Below the pieces are notes generated by a model. The model saw nothing but the letters and a program-made list of their open reading frames with translations, did not search any database and was not told the origin of the DNA. The translations under genes and the position numbers were made by a program. From positions 1 to 64,000 of the forward strand of contig SDZD01000029.1 of NCBI GenBank assembly GCA_004172935.1: 64,000 nucleotides of DNA. Direction: 5' to 3'. Shown piece after piece: positions 59,133 to 64,000 of the stretch. How positions within the stretch are numbered: the first letter of the stretch is position 1; every line of letters starts with the position of its first letter. This DNA is from a bacterium. GTDB taxonomy: Bacteria > Armatimonadota > Abditibacteriia > Abditibacteriales > Abditibacteriaceae.

Positions 59133-60167
59133 TCACGCCTCGATAGGCTCGCCGATAGGAACAACGGTTGTCACTTCATCAACCGAACGGCGCGGCGTGG
59201 CGGCGACGGGGTCGGCGTAGCCCAAACGGAACACCAACTGTGGGAAATGATGAACGCCCGTCATGTGGCGCAACTGGAACCACGGCTCATTGACCTGAAT
59301 CGGCTGGCTGAAAAAGCTGGCCCACACGCCCTCGGCGCGGGCGCGCAGCAACAGGCGCCCCAGCGCCTGACCAGCGGCCAACCAACCTTGCGGGGTATCT
59401 TCCGAGGTGCTGAGAACCGCCAGAACCGGGGCGTTGGAGGCGATTTTTTTGTCTCTGGCAGCGATGACTTCGCCGCGATCCAGATAGCGCTGCGCCAATG
59501 GGGCGATATGCCCCATCAAGTCGCCGAGTCCCAAAGCACTGGCCGGGATGCCATCGGGGCGGTTCTCGGTGGGAGCAATCCAATCTGCGATGTCGCGGCG
59601 CGAGCCGGGGTCGCGGTTTTGAATCAGGTCGCCGCGCTCCACGAGTCCAACGATGGAATCGCGATCTTCGCTAGTCTGGGCGAAGTGCAGAGCGGCGCCT
59701 TCAAACTCGCACTGTTGCTGCAAAGCGTTCAGTAACTCGCACGGCAAAGGCTTGTCCTCGAAGTGGCCGCGATGGGTATGCCGCTTGGTGATGAAGCGAA
59801 ACAGCAATTCATCGTTGGCGGTTGCCGGACGCGGAGCCGACAAGCGCACGCGGGCCAACAAATCGGGCTGGCTGCGGTCGGGCAGCGTATGCACCAGAGC
59901 GGCGTAACCGAAAGCGCGAATCGCGAGACACAAGTGCTGGAGCGCGGCGCCGCAACTCATAATCAGTTCGCGGTGGTTGGGGTCAAGGTTGGGCATGGCC
60001 CGCTTGAAGTCGGCGCGCAGCGTCACTTCATCGCCCTCGATTTGCCACAACCACGGCTGCGAGTTGTGGCTCGAAGGCGCCAGAATGGCGTAGCGCAGCA
60101 AAAAGCGCAGTTGCTCTTCGGGCGAACCAGTGCGCGGAAAATCGGTGATGTGCGGTGTGTTGAGCAT
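59133..60167 (-). CDS. Acg-type nitroreductase family protein, 344 aa
   Basis: The APSSHNSQPWLWQI motif and the two-lobed length match the Acg subfamily of flavin-binding nitroreductases: LIMSCGAALQHLCLAI, FITKRHTHRG, LAAGQALGRLLLRARAEGVW and HHFPQLVFRLGYADP. Members bind FMN with an unusual lid and may store rather than turn over the cofactor. ATG 60167 is chosen as the family-like N-terminus (LNTPHITDFP); ATG 60191 and ATG 60221 are alternatives, separated from it by a 12-bp inverted repeat (60171-60218). Leftward, after the DUF1275 gene. Confidence 0.83.
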   Translation of the reverse strand: MLNTPHITDFPRTGSPEEQLRFLLRYAILAPSSHNSQPWLWQIEGDEVTLRADFKRAMPNLDPNHRELIMSCGAALQHLCLAIRAFGYAALVHTLPDRSQPDLLARVRLSAPRPATANDELLFRFITKRHTHRGHFEDKPLPCELLNALQQQCEFEGAALHFAQTSEDRDSIVGLVERGDLIQNRDPGSRRDIADWIAPTENRPDGIPASALGLGDLMGHIAPLAQRYLDRGEVIAARDKKIASNAPVLAVLSTSEDTPQGWLAAGQALGRLLLRARAEGVWASFFSQPIQVNEPWFQLRHMTGVHHFPQLVFRLGYADPVAATPRRSVDEVTTVVPIGEPIEA

Positions 60168-60170
60168 AAT

Positions 60171-60218
60171 GGGAAACGGGCGTGACTCCATTAGTGTTGG
60201 AAGTCGCGCCCGTTTCCC
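60171..60218 (-). promoter_or_regulatory. 12-bp inverted repeat at the nitroreductase start
   Basis: GGGAAACGGGCG (60171-60182) and its exact complement (60207-60218) flank 24 bases. On the reverse strand this lies between the DUF1275 stop and the nitroreductase start. It has no T-run, so it is more likely an mRNA leader structure or protein site than a terminator. Confidence 0.5.
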
Positions 60219-60251
60219 CATCCGCCAAATGGCCGATTGTGCAGTTTGAAT

Positions 60252-60989
60252 TTAGTCGGCCAAAGCCATCTTTTCGTCTTTGCGGCTTTCATCGAGCGAG
60301 TATTCGCGCTGCATAACAGCGTAAAAAGCAATACCCGCGAACAAAGTGGCAAAAGACGGCAGGAACAGGCAGACCGGGCCATAAGCGATGTTGAAAAAGG
60401 CGCCGGTAACGCCGCCCAGACCAAAGGCGAAGATAAGGCCGAAGAAGTAGTAGACCTTCCAGGTCTTGACTTCACCGTGCCGAATCCATTGCCCGATCAG
60501 CACACCGAGGTCGGTCACAGTGCCGGTAACATGGGTGGTTCGTGTCGCCAGACCGCAATAACTGCTGCTCATACCGTTTTGCACGCCGCACGCAAGGGCG
60601 GCCAGCACCAAACCTGCTGCGGATTTTTGCAAAAGGAAAACAGTTGCTAACAAAAGAAGGACGCCTTGAAGTATCATCAGGCCCCCATAACGGCGACCGG
60701 GCATCAATTTGAAGGCCCCAATGACGGCTCCGGCTATCAACGAGCCGAAGAAAAAGCCAACGATGATGAGTATGGCTTCGATGGATTCGAGGGTCTGGCG
60801 TCCGGCGATATGGATGCCCAACTGCGAAACAGCGCCCGACATATGGCTGACCGGCGTGTCGAAAAAGCCCAACACCACCGAGTTAATAAACCCTGCATTA
60901 AGCGCCAGAGCGAGCGCTCCGGGTATCAGATGCTTCCACTCCTGATAAATCGTGGCCTTATCAATAGGCTGTGGACGTGAATATGGCAT
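60252..60989 (-). CDS. DUF1275 (YoaK-type) membrane protein, 245 aa
   Basis: Six or seven hydrophobic helices with DUF1275 marks: HLIPGALALALNAGFINSVV, TPVSHMSGAVSQLG, FFFGSLIAGAVIGAF, ALACGVQNGMSSSYCGLATR, THVTGTVTDLGVLIGQ. Inner membrane. Family members are thought to be transporters; the substrate is unknown. Start ATG 60989, 31 bases upstream of the nitroreductase gene on the same strand, possibly co-transcribed. Confidence 0.88.
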   Translation of the reverse strand: MPYSRPQPIDKATIYQEWKHLIPGALALALNAGFINSVVLGFFDTPVSHMSGAVSQLGIHIAGRQTLESIEAILIIVGFFFGSLIAGAVIGAFKLMPGRRYGGLMILQGVLLLLATVFLLQKSAAGLVLAALACGVQNGMSSSYCGLATRTTHVTGTVTDLGVLIGQWIRHGEVKTWKVYYFFGLIFAFGLGGVTGAFFNIAYGPVCLFLPSFATLFAGIAFYAVMQREYSLDESRKDEKMALAD

Positions 60990-61207
60990 AATGCGCTGGC
61001 ACCTCTTTCATGTCGTGTGGAGGCGTTGTTCGTCTCGGACACGATTTGTTCGCGTCATTATTGCTCACAAGCGCCTTATCCACAAAGACATATGAAAGTG
61101 CCCTTTCCTCGCTTCTGGCAAGGTAAGACGATTAATCCTGCGGATTATGGGCCGATTCTCAGACACGCAAAACCGATAGATTTTTGGCAACACTTATTAA
61201 GTTCGCT

Positions 61208-62833
61208 ATGCCCGACCCTTCATTTGCCTTCTGGCCCGCGCAAATCACCCTACAATCGTTGCTGGAAGCCAACGATGCGGCGGTAGTGGGCATTTCAAGC
61301 GACGGAGTGGTGCGCGCCTGGAACACGGTAGCCAGGCGCATATTCCACTTCGAGGCCGAAGACATCATCGGGCACAGCCTCACACGCCTGATTCCAGATC
61401 AATGGCAGAACGAAGCGCGGCGTCAACAGGAGGCCGTGCTGAGCGGCGAAAAACTTCCGCCCACCGAGACGGTTCGACTCGACAAAGAGGGACGCCGCGT
61501 TCATGTCTCGCTTTCGGGTGCCCCACTGCACGACGAATCGGGCGCCGTATGCGGCGCGCTGTGGTTGATGCGCGACATCGCCGAGCGGCGCAAAGCACAG
61601 GGCGAATTGGCGCAACTGCAAGCGCACGCCGAACACCGCTCCATCGTGCTGGAAACCGCCAACCGCGTGGCCCTCGATATTCTGTCATCAAGGTCGGGTG
61701 TAGAGGCGCTACGCCACATCGCCGAAGCGGCGCGCGTGCTGGCCGGGGCGCGCTATGCCGCACTGGGAGTGGCGCGTCCCGATGGCGCGGGACTGTCGCA
61801 GTTCATCACTGTCGGCCTCACAGCAGAAGAAGAGACGGCCATAGGGCCACGTCCCGGCGGCGCGGGCGTTTTGGGCTTACTGTTGCAGCGCACCAAACCG
61901 TTGCGGGTCGATGTGTTGGCCGATCATCCCGCCTCGGTTGGCTTTCCGCCCAACCATCCGCCGATGGAATCGTTTTTAGGCGTACCGATTCGGCGCGGTA
62001 ACGTGGTGGTGGGCAGTTTGTATTTGACCAACAAACTGGGCGGCGGCGCCTTCACCACCTCCGACGAAGTAGCCGTAGAGGCGCTGGGCGCCCACGCGGC
62101 AGTGGCGATTTACAACTTGCAAATGGTGCTTCGCCAGAACAGCCTGGTATCGGGCCTCATCACCGCGCAGGAAGAGGAGCGCCGCGCTGTCGCCTACGAC
62201 CTGCACGATGGCTTGACACAGTTCGTGATGGCCTCGCACGCCCACCTCGAAGCCTTCCAACGCGCCCGCGCCAAAGGCAACGAAGAGCGCGCTAACCGCG
62301 AGTTCGAGCAGGGCAAACGCTATCTGAAGGAAGCCGTCGTCGAGTCGCGTCGCCTCGTCAATGGCCTTCGCTCACTGGCGCTGGATGATCTGGGGTTGCC
62401 CGAAGCACTGCGCCAGTTAGTGAATGAGGAAAAGACGCGCGCGGGCTGGGAAAGCATCGAGTGGCTGTGCGACATCGAGGAGATGCGCTTCGATAAGGAT
62501 TTGGAGACGACGGTGTATCGCGTCGCACAGGAAGCGCTCACCAATGCCCGCAAGCACGCCGCCACGCAAAGCATCACAGTCACACTGTCGTTGGTCGAAG
62601 GCGAGTCGCCGCAGTTAAAATTGGAGATTCGCGATCAGGGAGTGGGCTTCGTGCCCGAAGAAAAGATGGGAGAAACCGAACGAGTGGGAATGCAAAGCAT
62701 GGCAGAACGGGTTCATTTGTTGAACGGGCAATTTAGGGTGGCCTCGTCCCCCGGTGCGGGCACCAGCATCATAGCGCTGTTCCCTGCCCTGCCATTACCG
62801 AAAGAGCCTCTGGAATCGGAGAACACACCATGA
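61208..62833 (+). CDS. NarL-type sensor histidine kinase, PAS-GAF-HisKA_3, 542 aa
   Basis: PAS (~15-130, AAVVGISSDGVVRAWNTVAR), GAF (~150-310, SSRSGVEALRHIAEAARVL, SFLGVPIRRGNVVVGSLYLT), HisKA_3 with phospho-His333 in VAYDLHDGLTQFV, and HATPase (~440-535, VAQEALTNARKHA, IRDQGVGF). No membrane helix, so a soluble kinase. The start is ATG 61208 rather than the TTG eight codons earlier. Overlaps the regulator gene by ATGA, so kinase and regulator are a cognate pair. Confidence 0.9.
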   Translation: MPDPSFAFWPAQITLQSLLEANDAAVVGISSDGVVRAWNTVARRIFHFEAEDIIGHSLTRLIPDQWQNEARRQQEAVLSGEKLPPTETVRLDKEGRRVHVSLSGAPLHDESGAVCGALWLMRDIAERRKAQGELAQLQAHAEHRSIVLETANRVALDILSSRSGVEALRHIAEAARVLAGARYAALGVARPDGAGLSQFITVGLTAEEETAIGPRPGGAGVLGLLLQRTKPLRVDVLADHPASVGFPPNHPPMESFLGVPIRRGNVVVGSLYLTNKLGGGAFTTSDEVAVEALGAHAAVAIYNLQMVLRQNSLVSGLITAQEEERRAVAYDLHDGLTQFVMASHAHLEAFQRARAKGNEERANREFEQGKRYLKEAVVESRRLVNGLRSLALDDLGLPEALRQLVNEEKTRAGWESIEWLCDIEEMRFDKDLETTVYRVAQEALTNARKHAATQSITVTLSLVEGESPQLKLEIRDQGVGFVPEEKMGETERVGMQSMAERVHLLNGQFRVASSPGAGTSIIALFPALPLPKEPLESENTP

Positions 62834-63507
62834 GCGAGTCGCCCATCACAAACGAAGAAGGCGCCGCACCAGTTCGCGTTCTACTGGCCGATGACCACGC
62901 CATCTGGCGCGGCGGCGTGCGCAGCTTATTGGAAGACACCGAATTTGAAGTTGTCGGCGAAGCGGCATCGGGCCGCGAGGCGGTGCTGCAAACGCGCGAA
63001 TTGAAACCCGATTTGGTGTTGCTCGATATTCGCATGGTCGGTGGCGACGGGCTGGACGCCCTCGCCGCTATCAAGTCGGAGTTCCCACTGGTATCCGTGG
63101 TGATGCTAACCACCTATGATAACCCCACCTACGTCGCGCGTGCTGTCGCGGGCGGCGCTTCGGGCTATCTGCTGAAGGGCGTCGATTCGGACAGCCTACT
63201 GGATTCGCTGCGTGCCGTGGTGCGCGGCGAGATGCTGCTGTCACGCGAAGAACTCGCCCGCTCGTTACGTGGTCTCGATACACAGACAGTCAACGCCCCC
63301 GACCTGATTCAGCCGCTTTCACAACGCGAAACCGAGGTGCTGCAACTGCTGGCAACTGGCCTGTCGAACCGCGATATGGCGCCCATTTTGTTCGTCTCGG
63401 AGTCCACCATCAAAACCCACGTCGAACACATCATCCGCAAACTTGGCGTCTCCGACCGCGTGCAGGCCGCCGTGTGGGCGGCGCGTCAGGGCCTAATTAA
63501 GCAGTAA
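62830..63507 (+). CDS. NarL/FixJ-family response regulator, 225 aa
   Basis: Receiver: VLLADDHAIWRGGV, phospho-Asp66 in LVLLDIRMVGGDG, LLKGVDSD. LuxR-type HTH at ~160-222: LSQRETEVLQLLATGLSNRD, VSESTIKTHVEHIIRKLGVS. It binds DNA as a dimer after phosphorylation by the kinase encoded just upstream. Targets unknown. Confidence 0.93.
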   Translation: MSESPITNEEGAAPVRVLLADDHAIWRGGVRSLLEDTEFEVVGEAASGREAVLQTRELKPDLVLLDIRMVGGDGLDALAAIKSEFPLVSVVMLTTYDNPTYVARAVAGGASGYLLKGVDSDSLLDSLRAVVRGEMLLSREELARSLRGLDTQTVNAPDLIQPLSQRETEVLQLLATGLSNRDMAPILFVSESTIKTHVEHIIRKLGVSDRVQAAVWAARQGLIKQ

Positions 63508-63533
63508 CCGAACCCGCTGGGGCGGGTACAATT

Positions 63534-63950
63534 ATGGAAGACCAATCGACCCTCAAGGGGGTATTCGTTTTTGCCGCCCTACTCGCCGCAGGCTTTGTCG
63601 GCTCGAAAACGGTGCTGGCCCTGCAAGCCCTGTTTTCTCCGGCGTTGCCATTCTGGGCGTGTTGCGTGATTGGGATTGCGTTAACAGTGTTCGCAATGCT
63701 ATTTGTCGTGACCGGAGTAGCGCACATCTTCTACGAGGGGTTGTTCCTGTGGATTATATTGTCGTTGATGTGGGGTTCCACGCTCTCCGTATTGATTGAC
63801 GCCAGAGAGAAACACGACCAGAGGATTTTGCACCAGCGACAAAAAGCCCTTCAATTGCAACAGACTCCGACACCGAAGAAAACAGTTCCTCCTGCGGGTA
63901 CAGCTCGCAGTAATAACAACTCAATTAAAGTAAGGAAGGGGAATTTGTAG
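63534..63950 (+). CDS. Small membrane protein, 138 aa
   Basis: Three hydrophobic segments (GVFVFAALLAAGFVGS, FWACCVIGIALTVFAMLFVV, GLFLWIILSLMWGSTLSVLI) are followed by a basic Gln-rich cytoplasmic tail. No family was recognised. It starts 26 bases after the response-regulator stop and may be co-transcribed. An 8-bp hairpin (63958-63965 with 63975-63982) follows its stop. Confidence 0.6.
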   Translation: MEDQSTLKGVFVFAALLAAGFVGSKTVLALQALFSPALPFWACCVIGIALTVFAMLFVVTGVAHIFYEGLFLWIILSLMWGSTLSVLIDAREKHDQRILHQRQKALQLQQTPTPKKTVPPAGTARSNNNSIKVRKGNL

Positions 63951-64000
63951 CAGGAGTGGGCAGAGTAAAGAGTCCTCTGCCCCGCCTGAATCTATGCGGA

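Overview
The window is chromosomal DNA of a bacterium that is probably an Armatimonadota member or a close relative. This is an inference. Three prepilin-like proteins carry the N-terminal block [14 protein letters not shown] followed by FPVFA(Q/R)ARE, a combination common in that phylum, and the surrounding genes (AraC-controlled GH29 fucosidase, pectate-lyase-like protein, YncE/phosphoesterase, many c-di-GMP proteins) fit a free-living polysaccharide degrader. No rRNA, tRNA or CRISPR array was recognised.

Positions 1 to about 27,078 look like the right part of a prophage. The left part (41-5195) holds a ParB-like protein, unknown early genes, a lambda-O-like initiator candidate with a nested repeat cluster that may be the replication origin, and a LAGLIDADG homing endonuclease translationally coupled to it. 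After a strong terminator comes a small protein that shares a module with the tape-measure protein, a reverse-strand lipoprotein, and then a tightly coupled virion operon (6426-24902). That operon encodes a tape measure, large unrecognised tail or baseplate proteins, an Ala-rich coiled-coil fibre, a SASA-type esterase tail protein, a small zinc-ribbon gene that seems to start at AUA, and a Cys-rich 1116-residue protein. A perfect bidirectional terminator closes the operon. Three reverse-strand cargo genes follow (PLD-like protein, unknown protein, HTH protein). The element appears to end inside an alpha/beta-hydrolase gene of which only the first ~70 codons remain. Integrase, terminase and capsid genes are not in the window.

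Positions 27.3-35.5 kb hold small metabolic and regulatory units: an AraC regulator, an ArsR-SRPBCC-membrane protein-YdeI operon with a clear ArsR operator, an AraC/alpha-L-fucosidase divergon, a bicupin and several unknown small proteins. Positions 35.5-41.6 kb hold a YncE-propeller/phosphoesterase fusion and three type II pseudopilin-like proteins. Two copies of a MITE-like palindromic repeat lie in this section.

Positions 41.9-50.9 kb encode a complete chemosensory array resembling the Wsp system: REC-GGDEF, divergent from CheR-TPR, a double CheW, an MCP, CheA-REC and CheB. The likely output is c-di-GMP. Next come a copper-amine-oxidase-like stalk protein, a zinc metallopeptidase, a secreted pectate-lyase-like enzyme, a PAS-GGDEF-EAL protein and a class III adenylate cyclase. 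Then follow an Acg-type nitroreductase, a DUF1275 membrane protein, a NarL-type two-component pair and a small membrane protein. A heptamer-repeat element occurs twice, each time just downstream of a reverse-strand nucleotide-second-messenger gene.
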